From the NCBI GenBank assembly GCA_003550325.1, contig QKWP01000261.1, positions 325,612-389,611 of the forward strand: DNA of 64,000 bases, read 5' to 3'. The DNA comes from Gigaspora rosea (Eukaryota; Glomeromycota; Glomeromycetes; Diversisporales; Gigasporaceae). Under the pieces are notes generated by a model. The model was given only the letters and a program-made list of their open reading frames with translations, was not told the origin of the DNA and did no database searches. This document shows positions 48,698 to 59,745 of this stretch, piece after piece. The first letter of the stretch is position 1. Each line of letters opens with the position of its first letter. The position numbers and the translations under genes were made by a program.

Positions 48698-50411
48698 TAG
48701 TAGACCCTAATCACCTGATAAATGGCGCTCCCCTTATTAATCATGTAATATAATTGCATAGAATTTTCCTTTGTTATTTGCTTTTATATACTTGATATTT
48801 TACATGTAATAGTCTAAATTGATATCAGATATGTATATATAAGTCAGTTAAGTAATTGATATCTGTAACTTAATCTGTCACAAAATTCAGACATACTAAG
48901 CTAAAGTAACGAAGCAGTAATTATTGCAAGATTAGCTGATCTATTGCAAAATCATACTGATGTTTGTCTTTTATAGTTAGTTTAGTACTTTAGTTAAGGC
49001 TTCTTGCTTAAGGGTATAGATGTGTTTTTTTTTTGTTTTTATTGAAATAATATATGATTTTATCAAATTTGGGGTTATGAATATTGGTAAATAGAATAAA
49101 TTAAAGTAGGTTTAGGGTGTGATGTGTGGCGTACAGTACTGTATGCTAAAATTTTTGCTAATCACTTGTTCCAGCCAATCAGATGCCAGAAAAGAACTAT
49201 ATATACTGTATGTACTGTATGCTAAAATTTTTGAGGTATCATATAAATAGCACATCACTAGTTTAGGGCATAATAGTAGGCTGTGAGCATGCATATATTA
49301 AGGGATAAAGTTTATAAGCAGCTTTTTTATAATATTTTTCATTTGACTTCATTTAATAATTAGAGAAGCTGCACAATTCAGTCACGCTAAAACAGGAATA
49401 TACTAAGTATGTTACTACAATTGTTTTTAAAAATTTAATATATTTTTATTTTAATTATTGCAGTTGATGCTGACTTGAGACCATTATGAATAAGTATAAT
49501 CATATGAAATTCTAGTTTGATAAAATAATGATTTGTTTTATTAATTCATTTTAAGAAAGTCTCAAAATTATATAGATAAACTCTCATTTAGAAGGGTATT
49601 TTTTCTTATAATTATTATTTATATACAGTCGTATACATGTATGCATTATAATAATATAATGGCATAGTTATGTAATAGTATAATCATAATTAAAGTAGCT
49701 GTGAAAAATGTGACATAGCATAGGACCAGCACAAACATGTGCATTAAGTTCAAAATATATATTAATATTTGTCAATAATTTGTTAAACTTACCTGAACTT
49801 TTTATCTGTATCATATTATAAAAAAGACACTGGCTCATTTAGCACAAATAAAAATAAATTAATCAAAGAAGACCATTAGTTTGAGTGCTTCAATTATAAC
49901 ATGCTTTATTTATTCTTGCTCAATCAGGTGACTATTAACACTAAGAAAACAGATTTATTCTCCATTAATCACAGATTCAATATCAAAATATGCTGGAGTA
50001 TCTAAACTCTATATAGATATTTTTGCCTAAATTAACTATTTATACTATATAAAATTACAAATTCATGACCCTAAATCAACATATTAGCTGTAATAAAAAA
50101 TGACTATATAAATTATATAGATATTTGGCATTTTATCACAATTTTTTCATTGACACTTCATTTTACTATCAAGTTCACTTTACAGACAATTATTTCATTA
50201 ACACATTATCATAGTAACTACTATTATAAATTTTGAATGATCTAAAATGTCGTAATGTGCAGATAACCAATTAAAACATTTAAATAGACAAACTATAAAT
50301 TTAGATAACACAATTTTCAAATTTTATAATCAATAATATCATGTTTGCATCATATTGCATAATCAACTTATGATATTACAGTATATATAAAAATGTTAAC
50401 TCCTTTCAAAA

Positions 50412-50655
50412 ATGAATAAATGAAAACTATTACTCCTACTAAAAAAGGATTCTGCAAAAATCAGAATAGGCCATGCCCAAAAATATTAATTAAACTATTC
50501 CCGCACATTTCATATGATCATACTAGTATATTTTAATTGTAAATAAATGAAAATCATTATTCCAACTGAAAAGGATTTTTCAAAAATCAGCATATGTATC
50601 AAAAAGTTGAACGGAACTATTCCTCTCACATTTCATATAATTGTACTGGTATTAT
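50412..50655 (+). repeat. Tandem pair of a 120-bp dispersed repeat
   Basis: Two diverged units: AATAAATGAAAACTATTACT and AATAAATGAAAATCATTATT, each continuing through AAAAGGATT..CAAAAATCAG to CACATTTCATAT. A third copy lies inverted at 59395-59495, upstream of the LINE and downstream of the secreted-protein gene. Confidence 0.75.
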
Positions 50656-50780
50656 GAATCATTTTTTAATAAAAGTTGGCTAAAATTTAATACCAATTTT
50701 ACTTTAAATAGCAAGCTATTGATCATAATAATAAAGTTTTACAAATGACATCAGATTATCACTTCATCATAGTGTATAAA

Positions 50781-50832
50781 TGATTGGCTTATATATGCTA
50801 CTGTGCGGCACATGTAAGCCAATCATTTACTA
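50781..50832. repeat. 14-bp stem hairpin
   Basis: AATGATTGGCTTA and its inverse TAAGCCAATCATT flank a loop of about 22 nt (with TGTGCGGCACA). Isolated in AT-rich DNA. Confidence 0.6.
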
Positions 50833-51660
50833 AGAAAGAACAAATTTTTGCAATATATAATCATCTTATAATCAATTTACAATAAGTTTTTATACATAAA
50901 ATTGTTGGATTGGGTTAGAGTAGAAGTTAATCCATAATCTATATGCTATATAAACCTTTGCATTCTTTAATATAAATATATAAACCTCCTAACTAAATTT
51001 CACTTCACTTTAACCTCCCTCTAAAATTAGAAATTTTATATTATATAAAACAGGTAATAATCATGAAAAAAATATATACCAATCAGCTTTAAAATTTTGC
51101 CTTTAATTTAGATGCTAGTAAAACTATACACTTATATGTCTGGTATAGAAATCAGTGCACTAATACTATTTTGGTAATACAAAGTTTGAATTTTCTAAAC
51201 AAAATATATACATGTATAACTTTATCTAGCAATCGTAACTAAAAATTACTTATATAATGATTATATGGCATGTGCATATTAAAAAATCAAATTGACACAT
51301 TATGCAAATACATATAAAAATACAGTTATTCAATACATAATCAAAAGCCAGATTTGCTGACACTATTCTAGATGGCAGTTAACTATATTAAATAAATATT
51401 AAATAAAAAAACTCAATAAAATTGATTAATATATCTAAATAAAATTGCAATAAATACAATTTGAATCTGCTATAATAACGGAAAGTAGTTTGTATAATCT
51501 TGTTCCGTGTTAGTTCTAAATTTATGTTAATTTTAAATTGTCATTTTAGAATTGGTATTCATTTAACATTTATTAAAAAAATGCAAGAATATTTAATAAT
51601 AATAAATAATAAATTAAAAATTAAAAAACTAAAAAATATATATAAATAAATAAAAACTCT

Positions 51661-52245
51661 ATGAAAACTCAATATACAAAAATCAACGAACTCTTTCTAA
51701 CAATCACTTGGACCAAATTTCCGACGGAAGAAAACAAAAAGTTTTTTGTTGGAGCGTGGGTAGAAGTACACAGGACCTATGGTTTCTACAAAGGTTAACT
51801 ATTGCTGCTATCTAGGAACTCTTTTGATATATTCGGCATGCAAGCCAAAAGCGTTTTGGTACAAGATAACTGGCAGGAGGTGGTGCCCTTGTACAAAAAA
51901 TTTTGGTGGAGTTATCATTTCCGCTCTGTCGACGAAGTAACCTGTGACTATATAACGGGGAACAGCAAAAAAATGAGTTTTCCAACAACACTCTCCTGTA
52001 GATTTCTTACAAGTGATTCCTTTGTATCATCTTTTTTGTCTTCCTGCCTTTCTTCCAAAATTTTTAATAAAAAGTGGGGATTTGGTTTACCCTCTCCAAA
52101 AGTTCAGCTGTTTACTTTTCCAAATTCAGACGGACCCAGTAGAATGCAACCACGTGACGTGTTTGTTTACGAATACTGTTTCAGTGCTACTCCATATGAC
52201 GTGCTCAATCGATATGGTATAGAGATATTCGAGGTTGGTCTATAG
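51661..52245 (+). CDS. Unrecognised reading frame with coding-like composition
   Basis: The clear part is 51838-52245 (ATG to TAG, 135 codons), preceded in the same frame by open sequence reaching 51802. A further 45-codon open stretch (51661-51798) with an ATG lies in the same frame just before it. Composition is unlike the AT-rich surroundings: many W, F, S and D residues (VVPLYKKFWWSYHF, SATPYDVLNRYG). I do not recognise a domain. It could be an old gene fragment or part of a mobile element. No introns or repeats at its borders were seen. Confidence 0.4.
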
Positions 52246-52984
52246 TTGGAAGAAGATATTAATTAAGGCATAGCTTTAAAGTAGAGATATACAATAGTTG
52301 CATTTGTTATATAATTTTTATTCAACCTACCAGGTTATAATAGTGTTTTCCCTTTTCTTTTTTCCATTGGTTTTTGTTTCTTTTTTGTTAGACTAGCCTT
52401 TATGCTTTACCATGTGGTTTTTTTTCTTTTTTGTTTTCCTCTTCCTTTTTTTCTTTTTTGTTTGTTTTTCTTTTTATATCTCTCGTTTTCTTGGCTTGAT
52501 ATTTTTTTATGTTTACCCCTCTCGTTATTTTGTACTTAGTAAATTCCTTGTTAGTTAAAGAAATATGAAGGAGAGAAGAAGCCATTATAGTGTGGCACTT
52601 AGGCTAGTTTAACATAGCCTCTAGTTTTTAGACTTGTTTTCAAATTAGTGCAGCAGGTTGTACTTGGGCACCTTTTACGGCAGCTGGGTAATGTCAGATT
52701 TGCAAATTAGGAGTAAACAAGTGTATTATGTAGCGATATACTTAGTATCTTAATAAAATACTGGCGAAACTGCCTAAGTGAAAAAAAATATATATACAAA
52801 AATGCATGTATAAATACAAAATTGTATACGGGTAAGCACAGGTTTCATAATCACTACACAGAAACTATATAAAAACTTATCATGCGAAACATTTAATACA
52901 TATTATTATACAAAAAGTTGAAATCAGTGCACTATTGTGCATAGTATTATATCCATATATTAATGTGTATTGATTTTAATGATC
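52246..52984. other. Gene-free stretch
   Basis: Includes a pyrimidine-rich run (52330-52520) of T and C on the plus strand. A frame in it (52400-52585, minus) is lysine/glutamate low complexity and not called. Confidence 0.4.
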
Positions 52985-53560
52985 ACATAATTTCTGTGCA
53001 TTAATGTACACAATCGTTAAGATTCTTAACAGTCATAATTTTTGTGCATTGATGTGCATAATGATTAAGATTATTAACAATCATCATTTTTGTGCACTGA
53101 CATGCACAATTATTAAAATTCTTAATGATTATAATCATAATTTTTATGCTCTGATGTGCACGATCATTAAATTCTTAATGATCAAAATTTCAGTGCACTC
53201 ACATTATGATCATTACGATTATTAAGATTCCTTAACAATAAATTTTAATGATCATTTCTGTATATGATGTTAGTGCATTAATATCATGATCATCACAATT
53301 ATTAAGATTCTTAACAATAATAATTTTTGAGCATAATATCACAATTGTCAATTGTTAAGATCCTTAATGATTATAATTTTATGTACTAACATGATCATTA
53401 AGATTCTTAATGATCATAATTCCATGCATTAACATGATAATTGTCAAGATTTTTAATGATTTTAATTCCATGAATTGATGCACACAAAAATATTCATTTT
53501 GTTGTTGTTTTTGTTTTTTTTTTGCACTTAATAATAAAAATTTCCATGCATTGACATACA
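52985..53560 (+). repeat. Degenerate tandem repeat of about 60 bp
   Basis: About nine units of the type GTGCATTGATGTGCACAAT then CATTAAGATTCTTAATGAT and CATAATTTTT; the later units are shortened. Small frames inside it are readings of the repeat. Confidence 0.75.
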
Positions 53561-53736
53561 CAAATTAAGCAAATAATTATTTGTTTTTTTTACTCTTTTT
53601 TTATTAAAAGAAATGTTTTTGTCGACCCCATTACATTATATTTTTGTCACAGGTCATGTGCAATATATAAACAATAATGATTATTAATAATCTGTTTTTT
53701 CCTTTGCTTTTGCTTTCTATTAGTTTGACCTGTGTA

Positions 53737-54603
53737 CACTCCCTAATATAAATTATGAGATTTTTGAAAATCAGTAATAATTACTGGTTATGACTCATTG
53801 TTTACAAAAAATTTTTTTGAAAATTCTTATACAAGCTATAGAAAATTTTTTTTATAGTATAATTCAAATACGCTAGTATTTTTAGTTTTTTTTCTCTTTT
53901 TTTTTATTATAAAAACAAAAAAACAACTTACTGCCAAACAATGTAGCAAAATCATTAGTGTATGGAGTTGTATATAAAGCAAGTAACGATTATGGAGGCT
54001 CTAAAATTACCTAGAAGCACCGTCCACAATATAGTTACATACTACAAAAAACTTGAAAGGTATGCCTCCTCCTCACTCTAGGTGGACCCTAAAGTAACTG
54101 AACATGGTATTCACTACCTAGTTCGCATTTTGAAAGAAGACAAAAAAGTTATGCTAAATGTTTTGACAAATAAGTTTATTAAATCAACCTCTGTCAAAGT
54201 ATCCATGCAAACCATACAACAACACCTTCATCATAAAGGGTTTTATAACTGAATTGGTTTAAGAAAACCATTTGTAGATGAGGCTTCTTGTGTGGCTCGT
54301 TTGTGTTGGGCAGAAGAAAAAGTAGGTTGGAATAAAAAATGGAATAATGTTATTTAGAGTGACAAATCAAGGTTTCAGGTGTTTGAAGGGGATGGTCATA
54401 AGTATGTTTGGAGGAAACCAAAAGAAAAATAAAATGTTGAATGCTTAGTTCTGACATTTAGATCAGGGTGATGCAAGCTGTTAAATAAAATAAATTCTGA
54501 CCCAGATTAATATATAGGTTGTTGAGAATTTACAAATTAAAAATCTGGTAAAAAATTGATCATTATGTTTACAAAAAAATCCTGTAATTATATCCGGGGA
54601 GTG
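53737..54603 (+). mobile_element. Tc1/mariner transposon, dead and internally shortened
   Basis: Inverted ends CACTCCCTAATATAAATTAT and, from the right, CACTCCCCGGATATAATTAC, each flanked by TA (53735-53736, 54604-54605), the invariant Tc1/mariner target. 867 bp, against 1.3 kb or more for complete members. Confidence 0.9.
53979..54474 (+). pseudogene. Tc1/mariner transposase remnant
   Basis: One frame, broken by five in-frame stops but without frameshift, keeps a helix-turn-helix (MEALKLPRSTVHNIV), a second DNA-binding part (VSMQTIQQHLHHKGF), then RLCWAEEKVGWNKKW and SDKSRFQVFEGDG, the region of the first catalytic aspartate, and VWRKPKEK. The C-terminal half with the remaining DDE/D residues is absent. 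The stops include TAG in place of the W of the usual VIWSDES motif. Confidence 0.85.
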
Positions 54604-54605
54604 TA

Positions 54606-55284
54606 CATGTCTAACTACCTTTATTTTTATTTTTAGGCAATAGTCTTGTTACTGGAGTTGTCATTGCTGGAGTCATCTTTGGAGTCATTGTTGCTAAAGT
54701 TATTTTTGGAGTTACTGTTTTTGAAGTTACTAATTTCATGCATTTATGTTCGCTCTTTCAGTATGATAGTTTTTTTGTAGTTTGTTCTGCATATATGTGT
54801 AACTACACTTGTTTTTTTAAGAAGAAAATCTCATTATTGAAGTTATCATTGGACTACTCTTGTTTTTTTTTGCAAGTAGTTTCATAATTTGCATTGCATT
54901 CTTGTTTGTTCTTTTAGTGCAGTGGGTTTTTTATAGTTTGACCTGCATACATGTTTAACTGCAGTTGGTTTTTTTTAAAATAATAGTCTCATCACTGGTA
55001 TTGTCATTGGAGTTGTTGTGATGCAGTTTTGGGGCCATGGTATGACTATATTGTATTTAATGATGAATTCATCATTTTGAATAGGTTTTGTAGCATCAAT
55101 TTCAGGTTTATTTTTGGAAGTTTGCTTATTTTAATTCATCACATCATGTTATATTAAGATTTTTTAGAGTCAGATAAAGGTTAGGGTTGAGTTGGTATAA
55201 TAGAATTAGATAACTGTTCAGGTCAGGGTTAGGGAAGTATTTTCTTATTCGGCATATAAATTATTAAATTAAAGCATTTGTATT
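54606..55284 (+). repeat. Three degenerate 170-bp repeats, no gene
   Basis: The block AACTRCNNTTG..AATAGTCTCAT..ACTGGAGTTGTCATTGG occurs near 54610, 54800 and 54955, with an inner microsatellite of GGAGTCATT-like units (54650-54735). The rest to 55284 shows nothing. Confidence 0.55.
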
Positions 55285-55425
55285 ATAAAATTTAATTAAT
55301 AAAATGATTAAAATTAGGTAATAAAATACCAAATTTAGTTAATAAACCTTGTAAAATTTAGGTAATAAATATAAATTTTAAAATTTAGTTAATAAAATTA
55401 TAAAATTTAGTTAATAAAATAATGC
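55285..55425 (+). repeat. Minisatellite AAATTTAGTTAATAAAAT
   Basis: About seven irregular units of 17-22 bp. Confidence 0.7.
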
Positions 55426-56675
55426 ATATACAATATAAGTTATTATGTATATATGTATGGATATATGCTATTTTATGTTACCTGCACATAAATATGCACG
55501 AGACAATGCACGAGAAAACACTTAAAATTGCGTTAGTACGTGCACTGTTGCATGGAATCCGCGCCTTATTACATACTGTAAATGTGCTTCCCATACATTG
55601 TCTCGTATAGATTTACGTGCAGGTTCGTGTGGTTCCATATCCTAACTTTCTCGTTATTGCAGTATCATTCCGTGTAGCGATTTGTTATAGGGAAAGCAAA
55701 TAAATATGGATTAATATACTCGCTTAAATATTAAATGATAGCTAAATATTCATACATTAAAAGAATACATTTGAAAATTCATATATATTTTAATAATTTT
55801 TGCATTCTCCGTGTAGAAACATCCGCATTTGTTTTTTGGCAACGGCAGGAATCTGATCGGTGTCTTGTCTAACCCAAATCTAATAAGAAGATAATACCAC
55901 AATTTTTTTTTTTTTTAAAAAAAAACATAATTAGATTTTTTTATGACCACCGTGCTCAGCATGGTGGTTAGCACAGATTATTTCGTAAAATTTTTGACTT
56001 AACAAACTTGTATCCCCAAGTTATTCCTATCTTGTATAGGCATATGCAGTTCTTCTGTTACGCCAATACAAAGAACCTTAAGGCATTAGCTTGAATTTCG
56101 AGCTACACTGAAGATCGGAATATTTTTAGTGTATTTAGACATTCATTATAACGAATTTCACGAGTCATAGGCCATATCCTTGCGAATCAATAAAGTGTTG
56201 AAGAAGAAAATATGTAATACAAGGCGATAATGATACTATAATGATCGATTCAAATATATTGAATAAAAAAAAAACGAAGCATGTAACAATAAAGATTATC
56301 TTTATAAATATCAATGTGATTATTAATAATTTATTATCGTCATTGATAATACACGCAATTTTTATTGTTGTTATTAATAAATTATATAATACGTATTATT
56401 ATCAGTAGTTTATTACATTGCTCTGTGGTTTCATTAATTGGCCTGGGTCATTTCACGATCGGTGAAAATCGAAAAATAGCACGTGCCAATTCAAAATCGA
56501 CGTAATTCAGAAATGACGATCTCACTTACATTTCATCATATGATTTTACACTTGTGCTATCTTAAAGTAACACGAAGATTAAATCCGGTATGCTCATATC
56601 CATTAACATGTGAAACCAAACGCCTAATAAAAGGCAAGATTTTGCTCACACCATTCTAGATGGCAGTTAACTATA
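55426..56675. other. Gene-free stretch
   Basis: On the minus strand two short coding-like runs, 55846-55884 region (WVRQDTDQIPAVAKKQMRMF) and about 56110-56190 (PMTREIRYNECLNTLKIFR), are seen but are not joined by a convincing exon structure. They may be remnants of a small gene. Confidence 0.3.
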
Positions 56676-56683
56676 CACTCCGT

Positions 56684-57803
56684 CAAACATGGCGTCGAAA
56701 CGAAACCTACCCGAAACTAGTTTCGGACGGGTTCTAATCCGAAACTAGTTTCGGATTTTTAAAAAAAAATCGAAACTCCGAAACCCGAAACCCCCGAAAC
56801 TATAATCCGAAACTCAACCCTATAATTCGAAACTCAAAAATATAATATTTAAACCTTTAAAATTTATTGTAAAGTTGATTTATTTTTAATGAACCCAAAA
56901 TGTAAATTTATTTTTGAATAAATTATAACATTATATAGGTCATTTTTTTAATTATGTTTTTTTACTGCCTCGGTTTGTCCGGGGTTTTTTTAAAGCTGGT
57001 CAACTTTATTTTTAATATCATACCGTTATTACAACTGATTTCAAATTCTAGGGCGATAGAAAAAATTGCCAATGATGAATCGATAAGTATTTGATGACTT
57101 TTGATACCAAAATTTATTTAATTCTGCGGTAACTTATTAATTCTATCATTAGTGGATATGGACGTACTAATTACTTATTATTACTTGATATTGTATCCAG
57201 TTTTTACGTAGTAAGTAAAAAACTGATGCTTGCAAAAGCAACCTTGATTGTCAGAATATAAACTCTGGATTTACCTTTCATGTTTTACTTGTGAATCATA
57301 ACAACAAAAAGCATGCAATAAATTGTTGGATGCATTTCGGTCCAAATATTGCTGGATATTCAAATTTTATTGTATTCTTTAAGGAGATATATAGCATACA
57401 TCAATGCGATTAATATATATTGAAGAGATACATAGCATACATCAGTGCATTTGAAAGAGATATATAATACATTAATGCAATAAATGGAAGTTTGGTGTTC
57501 AGGTGAGGTTTCGGGTTTCGAATGAGGTTTCGGGATTTCGAGTTTTGGATAAGGTTTCGGAAGTTATAATCCGAAGCCCGAAACTTTCGGATTTGCACAA
57601 AAGGGTTTCGGCGCCAACTTTGGAGAGAATAAACAAATAAATTATTGATGTTTTGGCAGTTTCGGGGTTTCGGTTGAGTTTTCGGGTTTCGGTTGAGGTT
57701 TCGGGTTTCGGTTGAGGTTTCGAGTTTCGGATAAGGTTTCGGAAGCTATAATCCGAAACCCGAAACTTTCGGAATCGCCAAAAAAGGTTTCGGTGCCATC
57801 TCT
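56684..57803. mobile_element. hAT-like non-autonomous element, 8-bp TSD
   Basis: The right end, inverted, starts CAGAGATGGCACCGAAACC; the left end starts CAAACATGGCGTCGAAAC. Duplication CACTCCGT / CACTCTGT (56676-56683, 57804-57811), one mismatch. Both ends are packed with CCGAAAC / GTTTCGG units, and the right subterminal block is present twice (about 57490-57620 and 57655-57800). The frames at 57410 and 57499 translate those units. 1120 bp. Confidence 0.8.
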
Positions 57804-57811
57804 GCACTCTG

Positions 57812-58223
57812 TTATGCAAGCATGACTACGTTCCTAGTAAAAAAAAACTTACACCAATTTGTTGTAGAACTACCTACACTAAATTCGATTTTAATATTTT
57901 GATACACAAAAATTAATTATATTTCGCATAGCTCATTGCATTTGCCCGATGCGTTTTTTGTTAAATTTTTATCAACGTCTAATTGAAAATCGTCACTCAC
58001 ACTTTCCATTTATAGTACGTAACACCGGTTCCTAGCTCGCCAAATCGTAGATCAATTCCAATAATTTTAATATATGAATAGGTAAATCATTTTGGATTCA
58101 AACGAAATCGGATATATCAACAAAATGGCAGTTAAAATACACAAGTAATAATGGAATTGATGGCAGTATCATAAAGATAAAGATTAACTTTTGAATTAAT
58201 TGAGAATTAAAAAAGAGTATCTA
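57812..58223. other. Gene-free stretch
   Basis: AT-rich, nothing recognised. Confidence 0.3.
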
Positions 58224-58470
58224 TGTCGCGGATGATGCAGACATCCACGTGATCACATGATGATCTTCAGTATAAACGAACTCATAGAACCCTAGCATCA
58301 CCAACTTAAAGAATTTCACTGTTAGTATTAGAGTTAGGGTTTGGGTGTGACCAGATTTTAATTATCTAGTGGAATTTAGGTGTACTTATATGTAAAATCA
58401 ATAAAAAACCCCTAACTAGTATGCAGCAGATCATCTAGTGATCACGTGAATTTCAACATCATCCGCGACA
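58224..58470. mobile_element. MITE with TIR TGTCGCGGATGATG
   Basis: The left end TGTCGCGGATGATG and the inverted right end match, followed by CCACGTGATCACATGATGAT against TTCACGTGATCACTAGATGA. The centre includes GAGTTAGGGTTTGGG. 247 bp, about 180 bp upstream of the secreted-protein start, so its centre lies in the likely promoter region. TSD not resolved. Confidence 0.7.
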
Positions 58471-58647
58471 ATTAATATTATTAATTAACATGGATAGAAA
58501 AGTTGAAAAACATATGCTAGGTATAATTTTCGAATGAAAAATTGATATAAAAAGAGAATCTTTTGACCGCTGCAAAAAATTAAAAAAAAACATATTTCTT
58601 TCAAAAATCAAACAATCTTTCCACATTAAAAATAAAAATTAATTAAA

Positions 58648-59103
58648 ATGCTGAAAACTAGAATTATTGTTACCTTTATTGTACTTTTCGCACTCGTTTT
58701 TACCTATTTACTTGCAACTCCTCTTCCTCGTGCTGTTGTTGGTGACAAAGCTAAAGCCGTATTTGAAAAACTTAACGGTACATTTGAAGCCGCACAAATT
58801 GAAGAAGAAATGATCGCTATAAATTTTGAACTCAATCAAGGCATTACCGAAAATGATCCTAATCATTACTTTATACAATTTGGCCCAAATACTAATGGAT
58901 CGTTCACCGAGTATCACATAGTTATTAACCCACCTAAAGCAGCTACAGGTTTTCAACAATTTGGAAGTATTGATGATTTCGCTAGTCTATTTTCAAAGAT
59001 GGTGATATTCTTGATTCGGCGCAAATCTTCAAAGAATAAGAACATAATCAGGCATTTAAAATTTTCTATCGATAATTATACTTGCAAAATGGTTAATTTC
59101 TAA
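58648..59103 (+). CDS. Small secreted protein candidate
   Basis: Starts with an N-terminal signal peptide: basic MLKTR, then a hydrophobic core (about residues 6-22) and ATPLPRA as a likely cleavage area. The mature part (VGDKAKAVFEKLNGTFEAAQ ... NPPKAATGFQQF) is acidic, lacks cysteines and has two N-glycosylation sequons (NGT, NGS). No family recognised. The frame as it stands ends at 59103 with a basic tail (IRRKSSKNKN) unlike the rest. After TTTT at 58990-58993, the next frame reads KDGDILDSAQIFKE and stops at 59037-59039, which fits the body better; one T missing from the run would explain it. So the true protein is probably about 130 residues. A role at the plant interface is only a guess. 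Confidence 0.65.
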   Translation: MLKTRIIVTFIVLFALVFTYLLATPLPRAVVGDKAKAVFEKLNGTFEAAQIEEEMIAINFELNQGITENDPNHYFIQFGPNTNGSFTEYHIVINPPKAATGFQQFGSIDDFASLFSKMVIFLIRRKSSKNKNIIRHLKFSIDNYTCKMVNF

Positions 59104-59745
59104 AATTAATATATCGCAATACTATAGTAATAATTTGAATTTATTTATTATATTTTTTCATAATTAATATTGCAAATAATGCCTTTATTCGTAGAACAAA
59201 AATTTGCCAATACAAGCCATATTTAGAGAATAAAAAAAGTCGCTCATAAAAGGTTAAGAATATATTTAGGCCAGAGTTCGTTCCTACATTGAAAAGGTTG
59301 CCGTATTTAGTGTTGCATTTTAGGGTTCTATCTCATTTTATATCTTCGCTAGTTACATAATAATTAAGCGTGCGTGTATTTGTAATATTTTGTACCAGTA
59401 CGATCACGTTTCATGTGTAACATGAAATGTGGTGGGCTTATCCCGTTTTTGCAAATCCTTTTTTAGTAGGAATAATGATTTTCATTAGCTAAACTCCGTA
59501 TGTAGATCATGTAACTATTGCGGATTGTCGCGACACTCTAAATCTATAATTATTACGTTCATTTACCTGATTAATAGTGGATTACATTAATAGGATTACA
59601 AACTTTTCGCATGATAAATGTCGTTATCCATTTGTAAATTAATTTTTGCAGTCTTTATGCATGCTTAATCCTATTTACAGTATCAATCTTTCTATACCAT
59701 CGATCTATTTTTCTATATCATCTAAATCAGTCCTGGGAAGACTGT
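59104..59745. other. Intergenic stretch
   Basis: No gene. Holds the dispersed repeat copy at 59395-59495 (CCAGTACGATCACG, TTACACATGAAA inverse, TTTTTTAGTAGGAATAATGA), the third copy of the unit at 50412. Confidence 0.5.

Larger units (their letters stand above)
46095..48736. mobile_element. 2.6-kb palindromic element, TIR AGGGGAGCGCCATTTATCA, with nested inserts
   Basis: The ends are inverted copies (AGGGGAGCGCCATTTATCA / TGATAAATGGCGCTCCCCT), with TATT on both sides as a possible 4-bp duplication. The arms stay palindromic inward (ACGGATCATTGGTT, GTCTCATTGAGAC, GATCTTGGGATCC on the right, their inverses on the left) up to a centre near 47450-47610. Later inserts: 46206-47030 in the left arm, 47779-47933 and 48195-48697 in the right arm. 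No transposase. Confidence 0.8.
48737..51660. other. Gene-free AT-rich stretch
   Basis: No gene seen over almost 3 kb. A direct repeat of ACTGTATGCTAAAATTTTTG occurs at 49138 and 49209. A tandem pair (50412-50655) and a hairpin (50781-50832) are listed separately. Confidence 0.45.

Noticed and set aside
52400-52585. Lysine/glutamate-rich frame, minus strand
   Set aside because: Reading of a T/C-rich low-complexity run.
55846-56190. Small gene on the minus strand (WVRQDTDQIPAV, PMTREIRYNECL)
   Set aside because: The two runs could not be joined by acceptable introns and stops lie between them; noted only as possible remnants.
57410-57819. Arginine/asparagine-rich frames, minus strand
   Set aside because: Translations of GTTTCGG repeat units of the hAT-like element.
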